DNA of 64,000 nt from Maritalea porphyrae (GTDB lineage: Bacteria > Pseudomonadota > Alphaproteobacteria > Rhizobiales > Devosiaceae): NCBI RefSeq assembly GCF_027213965.1, contig NZ_JAPWGX010000001.1:248001-312000 (forward strand), in the 5' to 3' direction. Below are positions 29,509-38,673 of the stretch, piece by piece. Each line of letters begins with the position of its first letter. Positions within the stretch are counted from its first letter, which is position 1. Both the position numbers and the translations under genes were made by a program. Under the pieces are notes generated by a model. That model worked only from the letters and a program-made list of their open reading frames with translations. It did no database searches and had not been told where the DNA came from.

Positions 29509-31023
29509 ATGTCCACAATATCAGCACGAGATCAGGCAGGTTCTGCCCGTTTGGGGGCGTCGCGTTCGCGTCACCGTACGGTTAGCGATGCGCGCCAACG
29601 ACTGACCTCTAGTTCTGGCACCAAAGCATCCTATGATTTTGAGTTACTGAGCGAATATGCGAACACCCGCAATTCGGGTGCCTGGGGCATGCCGGTTTTG
29701 GTGATCGCGCTTTCGTTGTTGGCGCTCATCTGGGTGGAGCCACTGGTGGTGGCCATTTGGGCTGGCGCGGTGGTGTTGACCCATTTTGGTGTTGTTTTAA
29801 CTTGTCGTCATTTTTTGAATTCAGAAAAGAGCGAGTTTGAGGCAAAACGGCATACAACCACTTTTATCATTATTGAAGCCTTCTATGGCCTCGCTTGGGC
29901 CAGCCTCGCCATTTTTCCCATTATGAATCAGAGCCAAGATGTTCTGGTCATTGAATGGGCGATATTGATGGTGGGTATTGCTGCAAATGCGATTTCTAGC
30001 CGAGCAATCCCGTCTGCGACCTTTGCAAACTCCCTACCCGCCATTCTGGCTGTGGGTGCGACATTGGTCCTTTCCGGTGGTATCCTAAGTTATGCATTGG
30101 CGGTTTTGGCCATTGGTGGCGGCATTTTCTTCAACTATCTGGCGCGCACTCTGCACAGCTCTGCCTTAAAGACTATCGAACACAGAGCGGAAAAAGACTC
30201 TCTGATTTTTGAACTTGAAGAAGCCAAGTTGATGTCGGACGAAGCGCGACGCGACGCAGAACAAGCCAATATCGCCAAGTCACGGTTTTTGGCGACCATG
30301 AGCCACGAATTGCGCACCCCCTTGAATGCCATCATCGGCTTTTCAGAGGTCATGAAGTCTGAATTGTTGGGACCAATGGAAAACCCGCAATATAAAGACT
30401 ATGCGGGCGACATTCATGCATCGGGCGAACATTTGCTCAACCTCATCAACGAGTTGCTAGATCTTTCGCGTATTGAAGCGGGCAAATACGATTTGAACGA
30501 AGAAGCAATTTCGCTGGTCGATATCGGTGAAGACTGTCGCCGGATGTTGGAAATTCGTGCCCGCGCAAAAAGCGTCGAATTGGTAGCCGAATTTGATTAT
30601 GACATGCCCAAACTTTGGGGCGACGAGCGCGCCATTCGCCAAGTTTGCTTGAACCTGTTGTCAAATGCCATCAAGTTTACACCTGAAAGTGGACGCATCA
30701 TCTTTAAAATTGGTGCTGGCGAAGATGGCACACAAATTATGTCTGTGCGCGACAATGGCCCAGGCATCCCTGAAAATGAAATCGCGACCGTATTGTCTTC
30801 ATTCGGTCAAGGATCATTGGCCGCAAAAACCGCAGAACAAGGCGCGGGCCTTGGTCTTCCAATCGTTCAAAAAATCATGGAATTGCATCAAGGACGTTTC
30901 GATTTATTCTCGAAACTACGCTTTGGAACCGAAGCCATCGCAAGCTTCCCGAAATCTCGGGTATTGAATGCGATGGCCCCGGTGGTCAAAAAGACCAAAC
31001 TTGAAATCTACAAAAAAGCGTAA
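29509..31023 (+). CDS. PleC/DivJ-like membrane sensor histidine kinase
   Basis: The protein is about 504 residues. A Ser/Arg-rich cytosolic N-terminus (1-40) leads into six or so hydrophobic helices (about 60-215). A short coiled coil (SLIFELEEAKLMSDEARRD) follows, then a HisKA domain with ATMSHELRTPLNAIIGFSE (His near residue 266) and an HATPase domain (NLLSNAIKFTP, VRDNGPGIPENE, GAGLGLPIV). The HisKA/helix sequence LLDLSRIEAGKYDLNEE is shared with alphaproteobacterial PleC, DivJ and PdhS kinases that feed DivK/CtrA. No response regulator is next to it. ATG 29509 is chosen over TTG 29500. Confidence 0.9.
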   Translation: MSTISARDQAGSARLGASRSRHRTVSDARQRLTSSSGTKASYDFELLSEYANTRNSGAWGMPVLVIALSLLALIWVEPLVVAIWAGAVVLTHFGVVLTCRHFLNSEKSEFEAKRHTTTFIIIEAFYGLAWASLAIFPIMNQSQDVLVIEWAILMVGIAANAISSRAIPSATFANSLPAILAVGATLVLSGGILSYALAVLAIGGGIFFNYLARTLHSSALKTIEHRAEKDSLIFELEEAKLMSDEARRDAEQANIAKSRFLATMSHELRTPLNAIIGFSEVMKSELLGPMENPQYKDYAGDIHASGEHLLNLINELLDLSRIEAGKYDLNEEAISLVDIGEDCRRMLEIRARAKSVELVAEFDYDMPKLWGDERAIRQVCLNLLSNAIKFTPESGRIIFKIGAGEDGTQIMSVRDNGPGIPENEIATVLSSFGQGSLAAKTAEQGAGLGLPIVQKIMELHQGRFDLFSKLRFGTEAIASFPKSRVLNAMAPVVKKTKLEIYKKA

Positions 31024-31029
31024 GCCAGT

Positions 31030-32061
31030 TTAGCTTGCAGATTTGCCCGCAACGGCGGCTTCTTCAAAAGTCGCCATGTTGTTGTGAACGTGCAAGGCGG
31101 TTTTAACTACTGAAGCGGCAATGGCTGCACCAGATCCTTCACCCAAACGCATGCCCAAATCAAACATTGGTTTTTTGCCCATTTTGGCAAGGACGTCACC
31201 ATGCGCCGCTTCAGCTGATTGATGCGCGAAAATGCAATGGTCAAGAGCCATAGGGTTCGCCGCATATACAACGGCTGCAGCGGCAGTTGCCACATAACCA
31301 TCTATAATCACTGGGATTTTGTTATGTCGCGCCGCTATGATGGCGCCCACCATGGCAGCGATTTCGCGCCCACCAAAACGTGCCAGCGCATCAAACGGCG
31401 TATTGAGATGTTCCTTATGCAATTCCAAGCCGCGATCGACGGCGGATGCTTTGCGCGCTAGGCCCTCATCATCCACGCCGGTGCCGCGCCCTACCCATTC
31501 GTCACCTGTTCCACCAAACAGTGCTGCATAGATTGCTGCAGCGGACGTCGTATTGCCGATCCCCATTTCACCAATACACAATAGATCAGGTTTGCCGGCA
31601 ATTGCTTCCATGCCGTATGCCACCGTCGCGGCACAGGTTTTATCGTCCATTGCTGCTTCTTGGGTAAAGTCGCCCGTGGGCAGTTCAAGCGCCAATTCAA
31701 ACACGCGCAAGTTCAACTCGTGCAGGGCACACATTTGAGAAATCGCTGCGCCACCATTGGTAAAATTGGCCACCATTTGAATGGTCACTTCAGGTGGAAA
31801 TGCGGAAACACCTTGTTTGGTTACGCCATGATTACCCGCAAAAATGGCAACCATTGGGTTGTTCAGCGTGGGCTGGCCACTTTCCTGCCAACGGGCCAAA
31901 TGCTCAACCATTTTTTCCAATTCACCTAGAGAACCTGCTGGTTTTGTCAATTGTGCGTCTCGCGCACGCACTTCATCCACAGCTTGTTCGCTGCCCAAAG
32001 GAAGAAGTGCCAACAATTCTTCAAAATCGGCAAAAGGACTTTTTTCTGATGGTTGGGACAT
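31030..32061 (-). CDS. cobT: Nicotinate-nucleotide--dimethylbenzimidazole phosphoribosyltransferase
   Basis: This 343-residue enzyme activates dimethylbenzimidazole for the lower loop of cobalamin. It shows the CobT signatures NPMVAIFAGNHGVTKQGVSAFP near residue 65, CIGEMGIGNTTSAAAIYAAL near 165 and RLGEGSGAAIA near the C-terminus with the catalytic Glu. In some alphaproteobacteria the same gene is named cobU. It is divergent from cobS with 58-64 bp between the starts. It ends 7 nt from the convergent histidine kinase gene. Confidence 0.96.
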   Translation of the reverse strand: MSQPSEKSPFADFEELLALLPLGSEQAVDEVRARDAQLTKPAGSLGELEKMVEHLARWQESGQPTLNNPMVAIFAGNHGVTKQGVSAFPPEVTIQMVANFTNGGAAISQMCALHELNLRVFELALELPTGDFTQEAAMDDKTCAATVAYGMEAIAGKPDLLCIGEMGIGNTTSAAAIYAALFGGTGDEWVGRGTGVDDEGLARKASAVDRGLELHKEHLNTPFDALARFGGREIAAMVGAIIAARHNKIPVIIDGYVATAAAAVVYAANPMALDHCIFAHQSAEAAHGDVLAKMGKKPMFDLGMRLGEGSGAAIAASVVKTALHVHNNMATFEEAAVAGKSAS

Positions 32062-32119
32062 GCTATCGACTCTTAGCTCTAGTTAATGGGGTCGCTCTTC
32101 TTACCCCACCCATGAGGAA

Positions 32120-32974
32120 ATGCAATTGACCAAAAGCCCTAAAGTGTCTGCACCCGAACCCAGAAACGACAATCGCGGCGATGGATCACAAGACCAGGCG
32201 AAAACCAATGTGGTGGATGCAATTCTGTTGGGCTTGCGGTTTTATTCTCGTTTGCCGACCGGAGAAACGGGCCATGATCGATTTGATTTTGCGGCCATGG
32301 TGCGACCATTGGCGTTCCCCAGTTTGGTCATTGGCGCTGGCCCCGCGTTTGCGTTGTTGTTTTTGACAGTGTTTGGCATGCCCCCGCTCTTTGCAGCAAC
32401 CATAGCGCTCGGATTGTGGGCTGTGATTACTGGCGCCATGGCCGAAGACGCCTTCGCCGACGCGATGGATGGTCTTTTTGGTGGCCAGACGGTGGCGCGT
32501 AAACTGGAGATCATGCATGACAGCCGCCATGGCACTTATGGCACTTTGGGCATTGTTATTCCTTTTGCGCTGAGGGTGTTTTGCCTTGGCGCATTGGCAG
32601 CTGCCGCACCGCTTGCCGCCGCGGCAATTTGGCTTGGCTCCACGGTGCTCGCGCGCTCCGGTGCGACTTGGATTGCCCATCAATTGCCCCCTGCCCGTGC
32701 CGACGGCATTTCAGCACAAGCGGGCAGTTTGCCGGCCCGATCATGCTATTTTGGCATAGGACTGGCGGTATTTGTTTCATTCTTTTTGATGGTGCCGCTT
32801 GGCGGGCTGGGGCGATGGATCGTTGGGATCGCATTTGCAACCATTGCTTTGATCTTGTGGCGACAATTGTTGGTCAAAATAATTGGCGGCCAAACAGGCG
32901 ATACCATCGGTGCAGCCCAGTTAATACTTGAAATTGCCATATTGTCTTCCTTTATGTTTGGTATGGGGCAATAA
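32120..32974 (+). CDS. cobS: Adenosylcobinamide-GDP ribazoletransferase
   Basis: This 284-residue integral membrane protein joins alpha-ribazole to adenosylcobinamide-GDP in the last assembly step of cobalamin. It has 6-7 hydrophobic helices and the CobS signature AEDAFADAMDGLFGGQT near residue 110, followed by KLEIMHDSRHGTYGTLG. ATG at 32120 is only 3 nt from GAGGAA, while TTG at 32126 has better spacing, so the start could be 6 nt later. It is also called cobV. With divergent cobT it forms the nucleotide-loop pair. Confidence 0.95.
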   Translation: MQLTKSPKVSAPEPRNDNRGDGSQDQAKTNVVDAILLGLRFYSRLPTGETGHDRFDFAAMVRPLAFPSLVIGAGPAFALLFLTVFGMPPLFAATIALGLWAVITGAMAEDAFADAMDGLFGGQTVARKLEIMHDSRHGTYGTLGIVIPFALRVFCLGALAAAAPLAAAAIWLGSTVLARSGATWIAHQLPPARADGISAQAGSLPARSCYFGIGLAVFVSFFLMVPLGGLGRWIVGIAFATIALILWRQLLVKIIGGQTGDTIGAAQLILEIAILSSFMFGMGQ

Positions 32975-33005
32975 CCGCGCAATCCGCGCTACCAAGGAGA
33001 CGATG

Positions 33006-33692
33006 ATGCTTTTCATCGGCATGGCCCTGATTGTTTCAGTGGCGCTGGCACTTTTGATTTCCGCAGATGTTGGGGCCATGATTGGGCTCGGGCAAGACCA
33101 GTTTGGTCAATTGGTCATTCTTGTGGCTGTGTTGGTGCTGGTTGCCGGCGGCAGCTTTGGCCGACGCATACGTTTCAACGAAATGCTCTCTGGTGCCATC
33201 TTATGGGTTGGCATATTTGCGCTGGCGATATTTGGTTATAGTTTTCGCACCGAACTCGAGCAATATGGCTCCCGGTTTTTGTCCGAACTGAACCCGGGTT
33301 CCGCCTATGTCAGCGAATCGGGCGACGTCGTGCGCTTTCGCCGTTCGATGGGCGGATCATATCTGGTTGCTGGTGACGTGAATGGCAGCAAGGTAAAGTT
33401 TATTTTTGACACCGGGGCAACATCGGTTGTTTTGACCTTTGAAGATGCTAAACGTGCGGGAATCGATATTGAGCGGCTGCGCTATAATGTGCCCGTTAGC
33501 ACCGCCAATGGAGAGGCAAAAGCGGCCTTTGCGACCCTAAATCGCATTACAGTTGGCAATATCGAACGCAACAATATCCCAGCCTTTGTTGCACAAGATG
33601 GTTTGCTGGACACAAGTTTATTGGGCATGAGCTTTTTAGAAACGCTCACGACTTACACGGTTTCAGGCGACGCTCTTGAATTGCGTGACTAG
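33006..33692 (+). CDS. TIGR02281-type retroviral-like aspartic protease (clan AA)
   Basis: The first part has three hydrophobic helices (MLFIGMALIVSVALALLI, LVILVAVLVLVAGG, AILWVGIFALAIFGY). A soluble domain follows with the single Asp-protease motif FIFDTGATSVVLTFEDAKRAGI near residue 137 and a flap-like region, ending LGMSFLETLTTYTV. Members are thought to work as homodimers in the periplasm or inner membrane; substrates are unknown. Two ATG codons are adjacent, and 33006 has AAGGAG at 6 nt. It follows cobS by 31 nt. Its stop shares CTAG with the convergent dusA stop. Confidence 0.9.
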   Translation: MLFIGMALIVSVALALLISADVGAMIGLGQDQFGQLVILVAVLVLVAGGSFGRRIRFNEMLSGAILWVGIFALAIFGYSFRTELEQYGSRFLSELNPGSAYVSESGDVVRFRRSMGGSYLVAGDVNGSKVKFIFDTGATSVVLTFEDAKRAGIDIERLRYNVPVSTANGEAKAAFATLNRITVGNIERNNIPAFVAQDGLLDTSLLGMSFLETLTTYTVSGDALELRD

Positions 33693-34687
33693 CTGGCTTT
33701 TGCCAATGCCACCCCGGCAATCAAAATTTCAAATGCCTCAGCAATCAATGCGGGGCTGGCACCCGGTTTTACGGCCTCAACAGTGAGCAATTGGCGATAG
33801 CGGCGCGCGCCGGGTTTGCCAAAACCAAGGCCCAACATGTGGCGCACAATTTGATTCAATTTTGCGCCCTTAGTCATTTGAATTTCAGCATAATTCATCA
33901 TCACTTCACAAAGTGATTCAAGCGAAATTGACGCGGTCTCGTCATTGAAAAACTGCTCATCCACATCGCGCAACAGCCCTGGGTTATGGTAAGCGGCGCG
34001 GCCAAGCATAACCCCGTCCACATGCTGCAAATGGGTGTGACATGCCTTTAGTGTTTCAATGCCGCCATTGATCATTAGTGGCAAATCGCCCACATGCTTT
34101 TTGAGGCGATAAACCCGGTCATAATCAAGCGGAGGCACCTCGCGGTTCTCTTTTGGCGAAAGGCCTTTTAGCCACGCTTTGCGGGCATGCACATAAAGAG
34201 CGTCAACTTCCGCCTCGAGCATGTGGTCAACGAAAATGCGCAAGTCATCTTCGCTGTCTTGATCATCGATTCCGATGCGGCATTTAACCGTTACGGGACG
34301 ATCTGTTGCGTCGCGCATGGCGCGCACACAGTCCGCAACAAGCTCTGGCTCAGCCATCAGACACGCGCCAAACTTGCCAGATTGTACGCGGTCAGAAGGA
34401 CAGCCAACATTGAGGTTGATCTCGTCGTAATTGAACTTTGTGCAAAGGATAGTTGCGGCAGCTAATTCCTTTGGATCAGACCCACCAAGTTGCACAGCTA
34501 TTGGGTGTTCAACATTGTCATCATAGTTGAGCAACCAGTCTGCGCCGCCCCTGATCAAGGCCGCACTGGTGACCATTTCGGTAAACAGCAATGTTTGGCG
34601 CGACAGCTGACGATGGAAAAACCGGCAGTGGCGGTCTGTCCAATCCATCATTGGGGCAACTGAAAATGTCCTTGCTTTGGGGTCCAA
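33689..34687 (-). CDS. dusA: tRNA-dihydrouridine(20/20a) synthase
   Basis: This 332-residue flavin enzyme reduces uridine in the tRNA D-loop. It shows FSVAPMMDWTDRHCRFF near the N-terminus, INLNVGCPSDRVQSGKFGACLM with the catalytic Cys near residue 100, and the DusA-specific VHARKAWLKGLSPKENREV near residue 170. LMINGGIET and DGVMLGRAAY complete the FMN phosphate site. The only possible start is TTG at 34687 with AAGG upstream; the frame is closed by a stop just before. It is divergent from the glycerate kinase gene. Confidence 0.96.
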   Translation of the reverse strand: MDPKARTFSVAPMMDWTDRHCRFFHRQLSRQTLLFTEMVTSAALIRGGADWLLNYDDNVEHPIAVQLGGSDPKELAAATILCTKFNYDEINLNVGCPSDRVQSGKFGACLMAEPELVADCVRAMRDATDRPVTVKCRIGIDDQDSEDDLRIFVDHMLEAEVDALYVHARKAWLKGLSPKENREVPPLDYDRVYRLKKHVGDLPLMINGGIETLKACHTHLQHVDGVMLGRAAYHNPGLLRDVDEQFFNDETASISLESLCEVMMNYAEIQMTKGAKLNQIVRHMLGLGFGKPGARRYRQLLTVEAVKPGASPALIAEAFEILIAGVALAKAS

Positions 34688-34796
34688 AACTTTTACCTTG
34701 GCGTTTAGTGATCACAATTGTGCCGGGTTATAGAATGAATGCGCTGCAAATGCAGCAGTTTTTTGACCACGTTGCTTGTCGCCCGGGGGGCAACTT

Positions 34797-35906
34797 ATGC
34801 TCAAGAGCTTGTTTGAAGCTGGAATCAATGCGGTTTTTGGGGAAAACACCGTGCAAGACGCACTTTTGCGCCTTCCCTTAGCATCCCCAGTGCATGTCTT
34901 GGCGATCGGCAAAGCTGCAGCTTCAATGATGCAGGGCACTGTTCGTGCCAACATAGAATTCGAAACTGCACTTCTGATTACAAAGAACGGGCACGTGGAC
35001 CGATCAAAATTTGCACCAGACATTGAGATTATGGAAGCGGCGCACCCGCTGCCCGATCAATCCTCACTTGAGGCGGGGGCCAGGCTTTTGCAATGGATCA
35101 AAGCGCTCCCACAAAACTCTACCCTTCTGTTTCTTGTTTCCGGTGGCGCGTCATCATTGGTAGAAGTCCTTGTTCCCACGGCCACGGTTGATCAGCTGGT
35201 GTCGCTCAACAAAAAAGCGATGGCCCAAGGGCTCGAGATTGGTGAAATCAACAAGCAGCGCAGCGCCATTTCTGCCATTAAGGGCGGCAAATTGCTTTCG
35301 CACTTTGGTGGCCGGCAGGTCTGCACTCTTTACATTTCAGATGTTAGAAACGACGCCATTCAAACCGTTGGCTCAGGCATCGGGGCAAGCCCGCTCGCGG
35401 CCAACTTTGTGTATGAGTGCCATGTTGTTGGCTCCAACGCACTTGCGCGTGACAAAATCGTTCTGGCTGCACAAGACCAAAATATTCATGTTGTGGAAAA
35501 TGAAGGGCTTTTGTTCGACGATGTGACCGCCTTGGCCCCAATGTTGGCCCGACGGGTCTTAGAGGGCCCAGCCGGTCTATATGTCTGGGGTGGCGAAAGC
35601 ACAGTGCAATTGCCGCAAGTGCCCGGGGTTGGTGGGCGCAATCAAAGTCTAGGTTTGCTGTTCGCAAAGGAAATCGCGGGACAATCGGGCATAAATGGGC
35701 TGTTTACGGGCACCGACGGTACCGATGGACCCACGCCTTTCGCAGGTGCGCTTGTAAACGGATCAACTTTTTTTGCGCAGCCCGGCGCACAAACAGCCTT
35801 GGACACAGCGGACAGCAGCACATATTTAAAGAAATGCGGCGCGATATTCGAAACGGGGCCAACGGGCACAAATGTGATGGACTTAGCTTTGGTGTTTAAA
35901 GATTAG
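34797..35906 (+). CDS. Glycerate 2-kinase (GckA/TtuD, MOFRL family)
   Basis: This protein of about 369 residues has the DUF4147 N-terminal lobe (HVLAIGKAAASMMQG, FLVSGGASSLVEVL, KGGKLLSHFGGRQVCTLYISDV). The C-terminal MOFRL lobe has YVWGGESTVQLPQVPGVGGRNQ and FTGTDGTDGPTPFAGA. The family phosphorylates D-glycerate at C2 to enter lower glycolysis. ATG at 34797 follows a G-rich stretch; TTG at 34776 is an in-frame alternative. It converges on the LacI gene 9 nt away. A glycerate kinase beside a GH63-type enzyme that may release glycerate suggests one pathway, although it lacks the shared operator. Confidence 0.9.
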   Translation: MLKSLFEAGINAVFGENTVQDALLRLPLASPVHVLAIGKAAASMMQGTVRANIEFETALLITKNGHVDRSKFAPDIEIMEAAHPLPDQSSLEAGARLLQWIKALPQNSTLLFLVSGGASSLVEVLVPTATVDQLVSLNKKAMAQGLEIGEINKQRSAISAIKGGKLLSHFGGRQVCTLYISDVRNDAIQTVGSGIGASPLAANFVYECHVVGSNALARDKIVLAAQDQNIHVVENEGLLFDDVTALAPMLARRVLEGPAGLYVWGGESTVQLPQVPGVGGRNQSLGLLFAKEIAGQSGINGLFTGTDGTDGPTPFAGALVNGSTFFAQPGAQTALDTADSSTYLKKCGAIFETGPTGTNVMDLALVFKD

Positions 35907-35915
35907 TTCAGCGTC

Positions 35916-36947
35916 TCATTTTGTCAAAACGTCTGCGCTGCGTTCAATAAGATCAGGCACAAACAGTTTTTGCAGTTTTTCAGGGGCCTCTCCGTCGAGC
36001 AACCGCAGCATAAACCGACCAAGCATTTCGCTGGGCTTTGAAATGGGCAAATAGCATGTAGTGATTGGGGGCGTGAAATATTGCGACACTTTGAGATCGT
36101 CGGTTGCGATCACCACTGCGTCTTTGCCGTGTACTAGTCCGCGCACATGAAAGCCAGAAAGCACCCCGAGAGCAGTTGCTTCGTTTGCGCAAATATAGGC
36201 CGTTGGCGGCTCGTCCAGCGTCGACATTTCAAACAATTGCTCCCGCCCAAATGCCGCCGTTAAACGACCATTGGCCATCAACGCAGGGTCTAATGGTAAG
36301 CCAGCGCGCTCTAATGCTTTTTTGTAGGCGTTCATACGTTCTTGGGCGTACATCAACTCAGCGTTAGCATCGAGCATGGCCAGGCGTTTGTGACCTTTGG
36401 CGATCAAACGATCCACACAGATTGCAATTATTCGGCTGTTGTCTGTATCCACGAAGGCATGCGGCTGCGACACGGCGCTTGTTCCATAACTCACAAATGG
36501 AAAATCTTGGGCTTGCATATATTTGATGCGTTCATCTTGGGGTCGCGTGCCCGAAATGATAATGCCATCCGCTTTGCGGTTGACCACAATGCGTTTGATG
36601 GTTTCCAAGCTCTCTTGAAAACTACCCACTTGATATTGCACAACACGATAAGGCGAATGCTCAATGGCATGGTTTAGGCCGCTGATCAGATGGGTATATC
36701 CCACGCCGCCCCATTCATCATCTTGAGGCGACGCGATGATGGTGACCATGGCGATTTGATATGTTTTACCTGTGCGCAGTTGCACGCCGCTGATGTTGAG
36801 TTCAAACCCAAGCTTTTTTGCAACATCAAGAATTTTGTCTCGTGTGACGGGACGCACTTGGTCAGAGCCATTCAAGGCTTTTGAAACGGTTGCCGTCGAC
36901 AGGCCAGTTTCTTTGGCGATGGTCTTAATGGTTGGCCGAGGCGACAT
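35916..36947 (-). CDS. LacI-family transcriptional regulator
   Basis: This 343-residue regulator opens with the LacI headpiece IKTIAKETGLSTATVSKALNGSDQVRPVTRDKIL. A hinge and periplasmic-binding-protein-like domain follow (from KTYQIAMVTII). It is the last gene of the minus-strand carbohydrate operon, starting 13 nt after the GH63 stop; ATG 36947 is chosen over TTG 36959. Two matching palindromes centred on TAAACGTTTA, one before the operon and one before the GH42 gene, are probably its operators, making it an autoregulator. The inducer is unknown. Confidence 0.94.
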   Translation of the reverse strand: MSPRPTIKTIAKETGLSTATVSKALNGSDQVRPVTRDKILDVAKKLGFELNISGVQLRTGKTYQIAMVTIIASPQDDEWGGVGYTHLISGLNHAIEHSPYRVVQYQVGSFQESLETIKRIVVNRKADGIIISGTRPQDERIKYMQAQDFPFVSYGTSAVSQPHAFVDTDNSRIIAICVDRLIAKGHKRLAMLDANAELMYAQERMNAYKKALERAGLPLDPALMANGRLTAAFGREQLFEMSTLDEPPTAYICANEATALGVLSGFHVRGLVHGKDAVVIATDDLKVSQYFTPPITTCYLPISKPSEMLGRFMLRLLDGEAPEKLQKLFVPDLIERSADVLTK

Positions 36948-36960
36948 ATCAACTCTCAAT

Positions 36961-38670
36961 TCAGGACCCGTTCTGGTTAGCTAAAATTTCGCGTAAACGC
37001 AAATAGACAGCCGAGGTCCAAGCAAATGCCGGGTCGCGCACCCCTGCTCCGTCTATGGCGTCAAAATTCTCAGCCATGCCGGAAGTCTCACAAAGGTGAG
37101 TGAACCTGTTTGCCACCTTATAAGCAAGCCGTGTTGCATTTTGCGCCATCAACCCGTCAAAAAGCAGCATTGTTGTTGGGGCCCAGATCGGGCCGCGCCA
37201 ATAGCCATCCGGTGTGTAAAACGCACTTGATGGATTTTCGGTGGCAGGCCCCCAATTCGTCAAAATCCCTGACGATTCAAGTTTTGCAAGGAGTGCATTT
37301 GCTATCTCCTTCGGTAGTTTTTCACCCAGGAGTAGCGGCATATATTGGATGAGACTGTCACCCGGCAGTGGCGTATGCGGGTCAGCTTGTTTGCGCGCGG
37401 TGAATGTTTCACCGTTCCATAGTTTTTCGACCAACAAACCGATCAACTGATCTTCAATCGATCGAAAGTTTTTTGCGGCGGCATCGTTACCATTTTGCTG
37501 ATGCATTTTGCTGATTGTTCGCGCAGTTAATGCCAAAAACGTTGGCAGATCAGGCCCTTCGACGGGACCACCTTGCGCAAAAAAGCTAGCATTGTCCCAC
37601 CCGCTGTCATTGCCGTGCGCGTAGCTTGGCAATTGGGTATTGTCAGCTCGTGTGTTGGTCAGCCAATAGGAAAGCTGGCGTTCAAGCTTTTCGCGCAAAT
37701 AGTCTAGCTGATCCTCGTTGAAGGCTTCAGGGTTTCCACCCATGATGTGCTCTATCGCCCAACCATGTACGGGCGGCTTGGTGAAGGCAAAAGAGGCCCC
37801 CTGATCATGCACATAATCGGGCAATAATCCGCTGTCGTCTTGCTGGTCGAAAATGACGGCAAATTGATCGAATGCCAATTGGGGATGACGTTTGGCGACG
37901 CCAATGGCTGAAAATGCATTGTCCCAACTCCAAATGTTGATCATTCGGTTTTTGGACATATAGATCGCTGGGGCGCTGAGTTGCCCGCCTGCGGGCACGG
38001 TATTTGCCCAAAGTAGGTAAGAAGCGAGCTTTGCTGCCTCCGCCATCTGCTCGTCGCCACACCAGCGCGCAAATTCCCGCTTTGCGCTAGCTCGTGTTTT
38101 TTCAAAGCTATTGGCTGGCATATCTGGACACAGCCGACGATGCAGAATTATTCGCCCCTCCAGTTTTTCTCCAGAAAAGCATATGGCTACATTTTGGGCG
38201 TGGTCCGTGCGCCATTGGCCATCCACGCGCACCACGCCTTCAAAGGCCTCAGGCGTCAGCTTTAAGTTTTCGCCGGCTGCCACAACACAATCACGACCAT
38301 CATGCGCCTTAAACGCATAATCATAGCGCGATCCTTCCAAACAAAAGCGAACCTCAATATTTTCTGCTTTCAGGTACAGCACTTCACCTTCGCCAATTGC
38401 AAAAGCGGCCTTGCCGATCTGAATTTCCCCTCGCATCAGCGTAACATCCAAGGCCTCAGGGGAAACTGAAAATTGGGGATCGAGCGCAATTCCCTCTGCG
38501 TCAAAGAACTCAAGGCGGCAAAGGTTGCCAAATCTGGGGCGTTCGTCACCACCAGCCACAAAGCGCAAGAAACATTGCTTCTCACTATCATTGGCCGATC
38601 TTATCATCGACAGCGTGGTAAACCTTTGGTGGCGTGAAAAGGGAACCTTTGCAAAATCAAACAGCGCCAT
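36961..38670 (-). CDS. GH63-type glycoside hydrolase (alpha/alpha6 barrel; glycosyl-glycerate hydrolase-like)
   Basis: About 180 N-terminal residues form a beta-rich domain. An (alpha/alpha)6 catalytic domain follows with NIWSWDNAFSAIG, LPSYAHGNDSGWDNASFF near residue 360 (Asp in GWDN is the expected general acid) and GYWRGPIWAPTTMLL near 500. These motifs match GH63, which includes YgjK-type alpha-glucosidases and the glucosylglycerate and mannosylglycerate hydrolases. I could not place the general base with confidence. No signal peptide is seen, so it acts on imported sugar. It starts 3 nt after the permease stop. The neighbouring glycerate kinase favours a glycosyl-glycerate substrate. Confidence 0.82.
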   Translation of the reverse strand: MALFDFAKVPFSRHQRFTTLSMIRSANDSEKQCFLRFVAGGDERPRFGNLCRLEFFDAEGIALDPQFSVSPEALDVTLMRGEIQIGKAAFAIGEGEVLYLKAENIEVRFCLEGSRYDYAFKAHDGRDCVVAAGENLKLTPEAFEGVVRVDGQWRTDHAQNVAICFSGEKLEGRIILHRRLCPDMPANSFEKTRASAKREFARWCGDEQMAEAAKLASYLLWANTVPAGGQLSAPAIYMSKNRMINIWSWDNAFSAIGVAKRHPQLAFDQFAVIFDQQDDSGLLPDYVHDQGASFAFTKPPVHGWAIEHIMGGNPEAFNEDQLDYLREKLERQLSYWLTNTRADNTQLPSYAHGNDSGWDNASFFAQGGPVEGPDLPTFLALTARTISKMHQQNGNDAAAKNFRSIEDQLIGLLVEKLWNGETFTARKQADPHTPLPGDSLIQYMPLLLGEKLPKEIANALLAKLESSGILTNWGPATENPSSAFYTPDGYWRGPIWAPTTMLLFDGLMAQNATRLAYKVANRFTHLCETSGMAENFDAIDGAGVRDPAFAWTSAVYLRLREILANQNGS

Positions 38671-38673
38671 GCC

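Noticed and set aside
32062-32119. Cobalamin riboswitch between cobT and cobS
   Set aside because: The divergent space is only about 58 bp, too short for a B12 element, and no B12-box sequence is seen.
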